Of a stretch of DNA of 64,000 bases, positions 37,979-48,968 are shown piece after piece. This DNA is from Margaritispora aquatica (lineage: Eukaryota; Ascomycota; Leotiomycetes; Helotiales; Discinellaceae). How positions within the stretch are numbered: position 1 is the stretch's first letter; each line of letters begins with the position of its first letter. The stretch covers positions 319,927-383,926 of the forward strand of contig VJWN01000025.1 of NCBI GenBank assembly GCA_007644065.1. Direction: 5' to 3'. The position numbers were made by a program, and so were the translations under genes. The notes beneath the pieces are model-generated. The model was not told where the DNA came from. It searched no databases and saw only the letters and a list, made by a program, of their open reading frames with translations.

Positions 37979-38548
37979 TACATCCTACACCAGGTAAATC
38001 CTAAATCCTAAATCCTGCAGCTGGACTGGATCTCGATTTTGTTGAGAATACTTGGGACTGCCATGATACACATTACAATACATTCTTTACTTCTGACACA
38101 GTCAACAAAATCAATTACCTAAGTAAAGGTACTATTTCCCTCAGTCCATCGAAGCAAGACAATCCCGATCTTTTTCGCCCTTATTGCCTTGTTGGTCTGG
38201 TTCTTCCTCATTCTCAAGCTAAACAGACTTGCTCTGCTTCTTTTGCATCTTCGACCCCTCCACAATTCACCCTCCTTCAACGTTCCTGTGCCTTGTGTTC
38301 CCCCTGTCAATAATCAGTACTCCACCAGGTCTGAGGTAGCTTAATCATTCCGCCTGCTACCTCATCGAACCACAATTATCTACCTCGGCATTCCATTGTT
38401 CACTGGTGTCTATTTCTTGGTGTCTTTGGCTGGTGACTTGTCGCCGTCACGTCCTGTCTTTTCCCGTTGCCTACCTACATTCTACAACACCAGACACCCA
38501 TACATTTCAACCAGATATCGATTAACGGGAAGGACCAAAACCAACATA

Positions 38549-40054
38549 ATGGCATCTTCAGCGGCCGCACCAAAGGCAGATAATAATGCCTTTGGGGATC
38601 TCAATCTTGCCATTACTGGAATTGGAATTGAGTATCCTCCTTACCTTCTTCGCCCTGAGGATTTAGATAATCTGTGCGACAAATTCTACCCTGAGACTCC
38701 TGCGTATGTCTCTTGTCCATAACTATAGATGTAATGCTAACAGTTGTCGCAGTATGACCAAGATTAGAATGATCAATAGATTTACTGGAATCGAGACACG
38801 TTCAGCAATTGGACCACTGGATCATCCTATGGCAAATATGGATCGTGCCCCAACAATCAAGGAGCTCTGCGACACGTTTTTGAAGGATGCAGTTCCTCTG
38901 GCAGTGACGGCAGCTCGGAAAGCCCTTTACGAAGCACAACTATCCCCTCTAGACATAACTCATGTAGTCTCAACCACTTGCACGAATAGCGCAAATCCTG
39001 GCTTTGATCACTATGTATGCAAACAATTGGGCATAACTCAGCCAGTAGAAAAAATTCTGCTCCATGGAATTGGATGTAGTGGCGGTTTGGCAAGTCTCAG
39101 GACTGCTGCTAATGTTGCATTGGGGAGCAGCTATAGAGGAAAGAAGGCGAGAGTTCTGGTTGTTGCATTGGAGATTAGCAGCTTGTTGGTCAGGAGCGAG
39201 CTGGATAGCGTGCATGAGCTACAAGAAACTAGAATTGGAATAACCCTGTTCAGTGACTGTGCGAGTGCGCTGGTATTGAGTAATGGAATAGATGACCAGG
39301 TGGAACCCGTATATGATCTATTGGGCTGGGACCATAGAGTTATTCCAGATACGGAGCAGGACCTTGGATTTGATGCGGATCCTCTCGGTGACTTGACCTA
39401 CTCCTCTTGCCAGAGATATTTCTAACTCATCTGCTAGGCTGGAAAGTTGTGCTTTCACCACGAGTTCCAAAGCTCGCAGCGTCCGTTGTCGCACCTACGT
39501 TTGCCGATCTCATCTCTACACTCCCGAATCTCCCTCCGAACTACGAGACTGCCGGTGATTTCGATTGGGCGCTGCACCCGGGAGGAGCGACGATTTTGTC
39601 GGGCGTCGAGAAGGCAATGAATATATCTGCTGAACATTTGCGGGCAAGCTATGATACGTATATAAATCACGGAAATTCTTCATCTGCGACCATCATATCT
39701 GTATTGGATCGGTTACGGCATAAAGACATGGATGATATCGCACCCGGAGGCAAAGTTAAAGACTTCGTGGTAGGCTGCGCATTTGGTCCGGGGATTGCAG
39801 TCGAGATGTGTATGCTCAAAAGAAATTTGAGCCACGTCAGGAGAACATTAGTCACGGGAGGAGAAGTCACACCTCCTTTGACTGAAAGCGAGGGAAGTAG
39901 GAGTGAAGGCGAAGGAGAGGACTTGGATGTCGAAATACGCGAAGTGAAAGAGCAAGCCGAGGAGCTTAGCAAAAAGCTGACTGTCGTCCATCCAGAAGTC
40001 CCAGAACAAGGCGACAGCCTGAGTGATGCATTAAATGGCGTTGAGCTGGATTGA
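38549..40054 (+). CDS. type III polyketide synthase (chalcone-synthase family)
   Basis: Three exons, 38,549-38,703, 38,753-39,387 and 39,438-40,054, with introns of 49 and 50 nt, give 468 residues. The catalytic triad is present: Cys160 in GIGCSGG, His310 in ALHPGG and Asn343 in HGNSSSAT. Other family blocks are NRFTGIETRS, TTCTN and the C-terminal GFGPG-type loop, here AFGPG. The enzyme condenses malonyl-CoA units on a CoA starter without an acyl carrier protein, giving pyrones or resorcinols in fungi. Relative to plant enzymes it has a C-terminal extension of about 70 acidic, polar residues (EGSRSEGEGEDLDVE...). The first two introns split conserved motifs, so the spliced model is needed for a complete enzyme. 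The second donor (GTGACT) is weak. A GC-rich 2EXR gene follows on the same strand and a FAD oxidase lies beyond it. Confidence 0.9.
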
Positions 40055-40713
40055 TCCAAAAAGCGTGAAAGGGCGCAGTTTCGCATTACATGCACAGATC
40101 ACGAAGCAGATATGAATAATGCCGTCTAGTACACAAGGACGAGGTAACAGGACCTGGAGAGGGAGACGCAGGTATAATGATATACGACAGAGACAACGCA
40201 GGGCTTGGTAGAATGTCATGCTTAATCATAGAACGTTTGGCCTTCATGAACAACAAAGGGTTTCTTCTCTAAATTCGAAATCTTGCAATCGGCGTTCTAA
40301 GAGCGGAATCCGAACATAGACAGCATCTGTATCGTGGGATTGAGAATCAAAATCCATCTGTAACTACATATGGAGACAGCTATCTCTCTTGTGGTTAGCA
40401 ATTGGTATTTTGTGACAATGCATCTTTACAATGTTTCTATTTTCGATCAGACACCTGGGAGAACTGACCTTGACCTAGCCGATTTGCATCATCTGACCTC
40501 AACCAACTGAATTCGATCATGATATTACCAGTTCGAAATCAACTCTCAGATGCTTGTCAAGTGTTGTGCCAAGCCACCATGGCATGATCAAGGTGTCTGC
40601 CTATGATAGGCGTGAGTCTTCAACACAGCATCTAACTTTGACGCTCTTTCCCCAACCTCATACGGCCTACAATCTGCAATCCCACGATTTCTGTGAACGA
40701 TGAACGGTGAAAG
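40055..40713. other. intergenic
   Basis: No gene or clear element is seen; expected to hold the type III PKS 3' UTR and the promoter of the 2EXR gene. Confidence 0.4.
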
Positions 40714-41550
40714 ATGCCCGAACCCAATCTCTTCCCTTCATTTGGACTTCTCCCCAAAGAATTACGAGATCAGATATGGGAGGCTTCCTGCGAGCCACGC
40801 CTGATCAAGCTGACATTCGAGACGTATGGTCTCGACTTGACGGATCCCCCAGAGTTCTTATACATGATGGGCGGACGCCCTCCTCACATCCACTTCACCA
40901 TGGACGACGTCTCGCGACCAGCAGGACCATATCGGACAGGCCAACTAGTCCCCTCTCCAGTGACTCCACCCCCAGCTCTAAGCGTACATCGCGAATCCCG
41001 CGCTTTCCTATTGACACTCGGCTACACACGCTGGACGATCGCGATCCCGCACCAACACAGCAGGACGATCTTCTGGCACCCCGAACTCAACGTCATCTCG
41101 CTGCCGGGCACGGGGATCCTCTCCTCGCGCCGCCTCAATTCGTGCCTGGCCGTGTTCGCGCACCAGTTCCCCTTGCACGCCCGCCACCAGGTGCAGCACC
41201 TCGCGCTCTCGAGCGCGAACTGGGCCCGCCACCGCGGCTTCCCCGTGCAAGCCGCCGAGCTCATCGCCGTCCGGTTCGCGGCGCTGCGGAACCTCGTCGT
41301 CGTGCTGGACGATGGGTATGAGCGCGACTTCGCGTTCGTGCAGATGGGCGCTAGGTCCAAGAGTGGTGATCCGTGGAGGATCCCGTTTGTGTTTGGTGAT
41401 TTTCTCGGGAAGGCGAGCGTGAAGTTCGCGTTGCCGGGGGGTGGGGACCGCGTGCGCCCTTTCGTCCAGCTGGCGTTGACTGAGGATGAGATTATTGAGA
41501 GGGTTCACGGGGGGTCGCTTCCGGTGCTGGAGGAGAAGACGGACGGTTGA
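40714..41550 (+). CDS. 2EXR-domain protein
   Basis: A single-exon frame of 278 residues. The N terminus carries the FGLLPKELRDQIWEASCEPRLIKL motif typical of the fungal 2EXR family (F-x-x-LPxELRxxIW, F-box-like), with PPALSVHRESRAFLL as the usual second block and IFWHPELNVISL after it. The function of this large, lineage-expanded family is not established. Codon third positions are strongly G/C through 41,000-41,500, unlike the flanking genes; the same region is therefore open in two other frames, which I regard as shadows. A short C terminus (LPVLEEKTDG) ends the protein. Confidence 0.75.
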   Translation: MPEPNLFPSFGLLPKELRDQIWEASCEPRLIKLTFETYGLDLTDPPEFLYMMGGRPPHIHFTMDDVSRPAGPYRTGQLVPSPVTPPPALSVHRESRAFLLTLGYTRWTIAIPHQHSRTIFWHPELNVISLPGTGILSSRRLNSCLAVFAHQFPLHARHQVQHLALSSANWARHRGFPVQAAELIAVRFAALRNLVVVLDDGYERDFAFVQMGARSKSGDPWRIPFVFGDFLGKASVKFALPGGGDRVRPFVQLALTEDEIIERVHGGSLPVLEEKTDG

Positions 41551-42379
41551 GCTTCCTGGTGATGCAAGCGTATCCTGATGCCTCAACGGCCGCCATATTC
41601 AAAATCATGTGTTACATTCTCACATCTTTTATGTATCGCTGCATGACCAAATCGGGAAGACTTTGAGCGCACTCAACGAGCTTTATAGCTTCGTATCCGT
41701 TCCTGGCGACGGTAACAGCGACTGCAGAAATGCAGTTTCTAGGAATCAGGGCGCGAACCTCAAGCTGCGTGTTATGCGGCGAGCGAAGCAGCTAGACTGG
41801 TGGTCTGCTGGCACTGTCAGGAAGATAACCAGACAGGTCTAGGGAGTTGCATAAAGAGCATTGAATACTCCAAGCGAGTCATGGACGGGTGTGATGTCCT
41901 CTTGAAAGACACAACCTCGAATCATCGGTTTTCTGGATTAATCTTTCACTGATTGCCAGAGAGAAGAAGTCTCAACCTAGAGAGACTAGTAGATAGAGAG
42001 ATGGGATTCCTTGCCTTAATTACAGAATCCGGTGTCGGATCATCCACAGTTTTGAATCGTGGAAGTGCAGGAAAACTTGGAGTATCTGCTGTGTACAGTA
42101 CCGCCAGCTTCGATGGCCTCTCTGTTGTTCCAAAATTGGGAACATTGATAAATACAATACAGACTCGAATCCCATGCCAAGTACTTGGCGAATACTTTAA
42201 CACGGAGAGAGAGAGAGCACAATCTTCTATTCAGATCACCCAGAAATGTGACTTTGCAAGAGGTAAGTTCTATGCACGCCAATCAATTGATGCAAGACAG
42301 CATGTGGTAAGAGTATTTATTTGCAGTGAACAACCATACAGTATTGAGCAACTCGTGGGTAGACTTTAGAATAACACAA
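41551..42379. other. intergenic, convergent gap
   Basis: No supportable gene. A 138-codon plus-strand frame at 41,953-42,369 has no recognisable domain and overlaps the expected 3' region of the FAD oxidase. Confidence 0.4.
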
Positions 42380-44108
42380 TCAAACAACCACCGCATTCTC
42401 CATCAATTTCGGACCCTTGTTAAACACATTATCAGGATCATATTGCTTCTTCAACTCCACCAGCCTGGGGTAATTGACTCCAAAGGCTTCTTTGCCAGTT
42501 GTTGCGATACCTATGACAAGCCGTTAGTTAATGGTGCATGAGACGCCCCTCGAAGATCTCAGTCTGTTCTAGGTGCGTTTCGTCAAGATGACACGGCTGC
42601 TCCGACTCACCATCATAATTAAAATACTCGCCAACCCCATCTTCCGCCACACCCTCCACAACCAGCTCCGCCCTCCGCTTCTCAAATACCTCCCTCGACT
42701 TCTTACTCATCTCCCTAGTCCAGAGCCTACACTCCCCATCAATTTCCTCACTCGTCCAGCCCATTGAAAACAAAATCCCACCATACGCGCCCCGATTCCC
42801 AAACGCCGTCGCAGTCAGCGGCACGGAAATGATCTTGTCAAAGGGGATGAACTCAAACAGGATAATCGACGACTGCGCATCAGGGAACCTCTCGACAAAG
42901 CTCTTGAGTTCCTGCGCCAGTTCTTGCGCGAATCCAATGTCGAGTGGTGGGATGAATGCCGAGCCTTTAAGCGAGCGTCTGAAGCCGAAGCCGAGACTGT
43001 CGTTGAGGAGACTGTTGAGTTTCGAGTAACAGATCACGGATGCTGTCTTTACGATAGTTCCTTCGAGACCTAGGAACTCTACGTAGTGTGCTTGTGCTAC
43101 GGATTCTGGACCGTTGTAGAACAGGATGATCATGATGACAGGTTTTCGCTCGGGAGGCAGATCTGCAATCGCGACAAGGACTGTACTACTGCCATTCTTG
43201 AGACCAAAGTTACGGTTCGCTGCTTCGATGACTTGAGGGAGGTGGGTGATGGGAAAGACAAGAATGGCTGCCCAGACAGGTCCTTGATCGTGACCTTGAT
43301 AGACGAATTTTGTGACGATACCGAAATTGGTTCCTGCTCCTCTGTGGATTTGTAGTTAGCTTTTTCAATATGTGACTTCTTTATCACTCAAATATGATAT
43401 GAAAACCGCACATTCAAGGTCAATACCAAACCAGCGAGGAACCACCAAAGAGCGAAACCATACCTAACTGCCCAAAACAAATCCTCATTCTCCCTCTCCG
43501 AAGCAACCACCACTCTCCCATCAGCAAGCACCATCTCGACCTCCACTAGATTATCAACAACCAGCCCATGAACACCATTCAGATACCCATACCCACCACC
43601 AAGCGTCAAACCTCCCACACCTGTATGATTGACCGTGCCACCCACCGTAGCCAATCCGAACTTCTCGGCTTCGCGATCAACATCTTCCCACAGACAGCCA
43701 CCACCAGCATGGATGAGCTTGCGTGCTTCGTCAATCCCCACCTCGCGCATCTGGGAGAGGTCGATGCACAGCCCGCCAGCGGTGGATGAGCATGCGCCGG
43801 AGGAGTGGCCGCCACAGACGACGGCGAGGTCGAGGGCGTGTTTCTGGGCGAAGAGAAGTGAGTGCGAGACGTCTGATGCGGTGGTGGGGTAGATGATCAT
43901 GCCCTGTGGGTATTGGTTAGACTGGGGGTGGGAGAAGGAAGTTTGAGATGAATTGGATTGGATTGGGTTTGAAGCATACAGCTGGCTTGATTGCCGCCTC
44001 TGACCAGCGCTTGATACTCTGCTCGTAAGTGGCATCACCAGGCAAGACAATTGCACATTCAGCAGACAGATTTGCCTTTAGCTCCACGCTTAATGCTCTG
44101 AGCGCCAT
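42380..44108 (-). CDS. BBE-type FAD-linked oxidoreductase
   Basis: Four exons, 44,108-43,980, 43,903-43,464, 43,341-42,611 and 42,510-42,380, with introns of 76, 122 and 100 nt, give 476 residues in consistent phase. The N-terminal PCMH-type FAD domain has VVCGGHSSG with His76, the expected site of covalent 8-alpha attachment, and [18 protein letters not shown]. The second attachment cysteine of bicovalent members is absent in that loop, so a single covalent link is predicted. The splice after DLFWAVR gives [13 protein letters not shown], and the last exon gives the BBE tail [18 protein letters not shown]. Relatives oxidise alcohols, amines or carbon-carbon bonds in specialised metabolism. 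There is no clear signal peptide, so it may be intracellular. It could serve the nearby PKS genes, but that is inference. Confidence 0.87.
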
Positions 44109-45107
44109 CGTGATGTCGTCCCAATCCTCTCAACTCTCTCGACTGCAAAACGAGGACTTGGAAGTTGAACTCAGACGAGTCAGGATATGGACTGAAGTCA
44201 AAAAAGTGAGGCTCGATAAGAGATGTTGGGGAAAAAAAGTGACAGTGAATTGACTTGTCCCATGAAAGAGCAAGGGAGGTACGGCTTGATTATTGACGAG
44301 AGTGTTGATGGTTGTGGAAGGCGTGAGAGATACTTGCCAGCTCAGCAGCGATTTGTCAATGTGCAACTTAGAACACACACACACTTCTTTACGTAGTAGC
44401 AACTTGGTGCTACAAGGGGAGTTTTTTTGCACAAAGCAGCAATCTCACAATGTCTTAAGCGAGGGCGGTTGTCACCGAGCTACTATTGCACAAATTCCGA
44501 ATTACACAAGGATCGGCTGCTATCACCCTGTAATACAGACTCATGCCTGGTGGAGGGAGCAGCATTTTGTAGTGTAATTTTGCCAATTGAGGTTGCGTCA
44601 AGTAAAGTAGATTTAGGTTGTAAGATGATTGGTGTATAGTAGTGAGTGGTTTGGCGATAACACGGCAACGCTCAGCCTTCCAGACTAGTACCAGGACTAC
44701 TAGCCAACAGCCTCCTCAATGGCAATGCCACCGGAGGTTCAGTAGAGCTAGTTCTAGAAAACCCCCGAAAAATACCATTCCTCTTGCCCCTCTGTACCTC
44801 AACCCTTTTCTCAACAGCCGCATCCATATCATCTCCCTGTTTCTTCAGATTCCCCACATGCGGCTGCATCGTATTGCGATCACCATCTCCTTCCCGCATA
44901 TCCTCCGCAACGCTACCGTTCCTCGCCCTTTGCTTCTCTTTCTCTAGACCGTTCGTACGAGCCCTACTCTCGCTCCTCTCTCGCGTCCTCAATCCCTCGC
45001 CTGAACTGGCAGTGCTAGATGAGCTACGTAGATATTCAGCATACATCTGCCTATTGCCGTCTGCCCTCCCAGCACGTTCCTTTCGCATAGTTGCTGGGGT
45101 AGGGGTA
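44109..45107. other. intergenic, with a possible C-terminal extension of the LOV gene
   Basis: From 44,109 to 44,671 I see no gene; it holds the BBE promoter. The reverse-strand frame 45,118-44,672 (Ser/Arg-rich, for example SSSSTASSGEGLRTRERSESRARTNG) is open for about 148 codons and directly abuts the RGS-LOV coding end. It could be an alternatively spliced tail: GA|GTGTGA at about 45,204 to CCCCAG|CA near 45,092 would join in phase. The plus strand is also open across it, so the composition may simply lack stop codons. Confidence 0.3.
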
Positions 45108-47664
45108 TTACTCCTCAAGAGAAGCCTAGTTTCGTTCTACATCTCAGTCTCGTTTCCTTTCCCCTTTCCATTCCCAGTCTCGAAACTGATCTTATCCTCA
45201 CACTCGCATCTCTACTGGCAGCTCTGCTGTTCATACCGAGCCTCCTCCTCTCATCTACAACCACGTCAATCTCAGGGTCTACATATCCGTAACCACCCTC
45301 ATTTGGGCTCCCATATTCATATCCATTTCGACTCCCAACTCCTCCCTCTTCACCGACAGGTACCAAAACCACCATCCAAACACCGACTTTATCATCACTC
45401 CCCAACAACGGCGTACACCTAACAAACCTTGCCTTGGGCTCTAGCCGGTTGCTAGCCTGAGGGTTCGCATGTTTAGGCAGCCAAAGAATCTTAGCAGTCA
45501 CGGAAGCACCGCCACGGAACGCAGACTCGAGCGCAGATAGGACGTGTGTTGAGCCTCCGAGCTTAGAGAACAAATGTGTGCGTAGTAGACCTGGAAGACG
45601 AAGAGTAGGCGAGACGAATATTATTTGGAGCGAGGGATAGGGATGTACCAGCAGGTACTAAATGAACCAGTCAAAATATGAGCTTCTTGCTTCCCCTATC
45701 TATTTTGTGCCCTTTTGTCCTTTTTGGTGGGGTGGGATTTGGTGTGAAAGGCCAGAGATTGATTGAACTTACATGTTTGTAGACACCTGGTAAATTAGAA
45801 TTGACGGCAGGAACCCCACCATTTGATAGACTCGACAGACCCAGTAGAGGGTCTGACATTTCGCCAACTATCCTCTTGCTCTTACCTCGAGTCCTGGAGT
45901 TAGTAAAGACACTGGATTTCAACGATCCATTGTCCGATACATCATCAGCTCCTCTGCTATTCTTACCCACAACATCTGATTCATCTTGACTGAACATCAA
46001 GCTCAGCTCCTTCAATCTGGAATGTGCTTCCTTAACCTTCTCATCGTGCCAGTGTTTCTTCCCCGGGGGGATATACTGGCTTTTGGTTGCACGTGCGGTA
46101 GTATCTAAGGTGTCTTGCACATTTCTCTGTAGCATTGCACGGAAGGACTCAATGCCTAGACCGTCGATGATGAGATCTGTTGCATCAATTTGGGCACCGA
46201 TGAAGTAGCGTACGGTGCCTTTGTCATCGTAGAGGGGGGCACACATGAGGAGGTTAGCAAAAGGTGTGCCATCTCTACGACTGGAGCCTGTCAGCAAGAT
46301 TAGATATGGGATTTGGGCTGTGCTTACTAGTTTAATAAGATCTCATTCGATTCCTGACCAAGTGATACTGCTTTAGCAATTCTTAGGAGCGTATCTTTAT
46401 CTGTTGCTGGACCCTGCAAGAAGCGGCAATTTCGATCGATGGCGTACGAAGTTCCATATTGTGTTGTTTTGTGAAATTCTGAGTACATATATTAAATTTA
46501 AGGATCGTGGAGATGGAGCTTGATCAGACCTGCCTTCTGATGCGAAAATGATAGGATTGTCGTGAGTTGATGGATCTGTGAGACAAAACACTTCTGCGAG
46601 ATTGCCAACTAGATCTTGCACAAGAGGTATAGCTTGCCCCGACAAATCCTTTGAGACGCAATCCGTGATCACTTCCACCAGGGAGTGTGTGATGTAAGCC
46701 TGCACAATGAGGTTAAAATCGCTCTATGGAACCGAGAAACGCGAAGCGAGATCCGCCAATTCAATAAAATTGAAAATGAATTATAAATCCATATTGGCGT
46801 TTCTTTTGGATCGTATTGGAAGTCATTCGAATAGACAGACGTACAGGTAGAGCCTCGGAGCACAGGAGCAATAGTTCTCGCGAAGCGTAATCTTCAAACC
46901 GCACATCCGTCGCCGCAGCCTGAAGCCTTGAAAAATTTGCAATAATCCGTGTGAGTAGGCCATCGAATCGCCCTCGATACCGCATTAGCATATTCAATCG
47001 CCTTGATCGCCTTGAGCATCTCTAGATACCGAACCAGAGTGGGAACTAGCTGCGGCTTGTAACGATTCAAAAATGTAGAGAATCTGTAGAAAAGCACATG
47101 ATCTCCTAGTATGAAATGCAGGTGCTCGCTTGAGAAGAGGCGCTTCATCACTGCTTCAACTTTGACATGGCTGGCTTTTGGGGCAGGTGCCTGGAGATCA
47201 AAAAATCCTGGCTCTGTGGTCTCGATTTCGACGACATGTTGTGGTGGTAGAGAGAGAGCATGAGGGGTTTCTTCACCCATAACTAGTGTTTGAAGCGTAT
47301 CACCAAGCTCTAAACCGGAAATGGGACGTAGAGACAATCGAAAATGATCTATCGTCGAACTGCTTTGGGCGGTTTATGTTTTCATTGTGAGTTTCAAGGC
47401 GCTTTGATAATTTGAGCCCACGATCTCCTTGTTAAAAATCTAGTAGAAAACAAAGGCCGGTGATTAGATAAAGATTTCAGGGTTCGATCTGTGTCTCTCA
47501 AATCTGGTATCACGAGGTGAGTTTGGTCCCTGGTGAGCGCATAGTGGATTTTGTGGATTTGAAGACATGGAAAAGGTGGACACAAGGAATCCATGGCTTT
47601 GGGAAGTTCGGGGTAACCTTGTAAACTCGGAGAATTCGACCATTGACGACGCGCTGCTCACCAT
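45108..47664 (-). CDS. RGS-LOV blue-light photoreceptor (BcLOV4-like)
   Basis: My model has eight exons: 47,664-47,618 (uncertain), 47,359-46,981, 46,919-46,845, 46,699-46,534, 46,478-46,328, 46,280-45,773, 45,657-45,202 and 45,125-45,108, giving 599 residues, or 592 from the ATG at 47,643. An N-terminal RGS domain (MKRLFSSEHLHFILGD...FSTFLNRYKPQLV...IEYANA + AAATDVRFEDYASRELL) is followed by a LOV domain: FCLTDPSTHDNPIIFASE + EFHKTTQYG, then DRNCRFLQGPATD with the photoactive cysteine, then NYRRDGTPFANLLMCAPLYDDKG and RYFIGAQID. The rest includes a PAS-like segment (LVHPYPSLQIIFVSPTLRLPG) and a basic tail. RGS-LOV proteins form a flavin-cysteine adduct in blue light; the Botrytis protein moves to the plasma membrane. 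One intron (46,479-46,533) must use a GC-AG donor for the LOV core to be intact. The first exon and last exon are tentative. Confidence 0.82.
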
Positions 47665-48295
47665 ATTGTCGATTCTCGTTCGCATCTCTGGTGTCAAACA
47701 TCGTCGTTTTGGTTTTGAAGATAGCAGTGGAGCAGAGCAGCACTGGGGTTCAAAATTGGTGATTGCGTACAATGGAGTTTTACGCCTCCTAGATCCTTAG
47801 AAGAGCGTTTATTGGTTGAGAGTCTCTTGGTTGCTGAGCATTATCAGTGGAAGATTCATACTCAATGCAAGTCGAGCTGAAGGTAGGTATGGTGGTTACT
47901 TGTTCAAGCTCAATACGTCCAAGGAGCTTACATAATGGGGAAGCAACATAGATATGTTATCAAGTGCAGGTCTTTTTGAGAGCTCCTAGTATAATGGGGA
48001 CAATATACCTACCTCCTTATGATGGCTAGTATACAGCTTTGAATCCGAATGTCTATCCAACTCGGCATTGTGTTTCTTTTGACAGAAATGTGACAAGTCA
48101 AAAATTGACGCAATTACCTGACCTGCGGATACATTGGAGGGTTGTAGACATTGAAGGTTGAGCTGATGTACCACAAAATGAGTTCATTATGCCCCAAGTG
48201 ATGCGATAAGTATAGATAATGTTGTAAAGGTAAAGGTAAAAAGAATGGCGGAGTTTGGAGTTTTTGAGTTTTTGGAAGGTGAATTGTTTTGGTTT

Positions 48296-48394
48296 GTTCG
48301 TTCCTTCTCGAAAATGGCATGGAAGGCACCGAGGCTTGAAGTTCGTTCCTTCGTTCCTTCCTTCGTCCGTCCGTTTGTTCGAGAAGGAACGAAC
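48296..48394. repeat. 16-bp perfect inverted repeat
   Basis: GTTCGTTCCTTCTCGA at 48,296-48,311 is repeated in inverse as TCGAGAAGGAACGAAC at 48,379-48,394, separated by 67 bp that contain TTCGTTCC/TTCGTCCG repeats. It could form a stem in a leader RNA or mark a small mobile-element remnant. Confidence 0.8.
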
Positions 48395-48420
48395 GACAGC
48401 AGGAACTAAACTTCAGATGA

Positions 48421-48476
48421 ACGAACATACGAACATACGAACATACGAACATACGAACATACGAACATACGAACAT
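48421..48476. repeat. perfect 8-bp x 7 minisatellite
   Basis: Seven uninterrupted copies of ACGAACAT (56 bp), about 180 bp before the start codon of the AT-hook protein. The perfection suggests recent expansion and likely length polymorphism. Confidence 0.95.
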
Positions 48477-48653
48477 AAGATCTTACCTTAAGTCTTAAGT
48501 CTTACCAAACACCTGAACAAACATTCGCGAATTCACTTTTCTCTCACCCATACAGCGTTTTTAAATGCTTACCTACTTAGTATCTTTTTAACATCTAAAT
48601 GTTTTTCGATCCATCAAATGCGATGAACCCCAATTTTCATGATAATATGAAAG

Positions 48654-48927
48654 ATGGCCAAACAGTCCTCGAAGAACATGGAGATCAATTCGGCACGGGA
48701 AACCGAACCATTCTTATCTGGAGCAGAACGTCAGATGAACAATGAGACTTCTCAATACAGCCCCTTGGAGAGATCGAAATACTTTCCAATGCCTGTGAAT
48801 GTGGTGAGATCACATCTGATGGATATCCAGGGAGTTGATGAGAGGATTGCTGGCCATGGCAATAATTCGTATATGAAGGCGAAGGCGCAGGCGACGGCGA
48901 ACACGAGATCATCAGATCAAGCATTGC

Positions 48928-48968
<41 letters not shown>

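Larger units (their letters stand above)
37125..38548. other. repeat-rich intergenic region before the type III PKS
   Basis: No gene is supported. It holds five tandem repeats (listed separately) and, from about 38,130, pyrimidine-rich DNA likely forming the leader of the type III PKS gene. Confidence 0.5.
47665..48653. other. intergenic with inverted and tandem repeats
   Basis: No gene is supported. This is the divergent space between the LOV gene and the AT-hook gene; it holds a 16-bp inverted repeat and an octamer minisatellite, both close upstream of 48,654. Confidence 0.5.

Noticed and set aside
37936..38015. Possible interstitial telomere repeat
   Set aside because: The units are CCCTTTT and CCTAAAT, not the TTAGGG/CCCTAA unit usual in filamentous fungi.
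40707..41586. Two other long frames (plus and minus strands) over the 2EXR gene
   Set aside because: They are low-complexity Arg/Pro/His-rich shadows caused by high GC at third positions; only the 40,714 frame has a family motif.
41953..42369. Plus-strand 138-codon frame downstream of the 2EXR gene
   Set aside because: No recognisable domain, no promoter signal, and it lies in the FAD oxidase 3' region.
44784..45422. Plus-strand 212-codon frame opposite the LOV gene 3' end
   Set aside because: Ser/Leu/Arg/Pro low-complexity with no domain; it is antisense to the photoreceptor exons.
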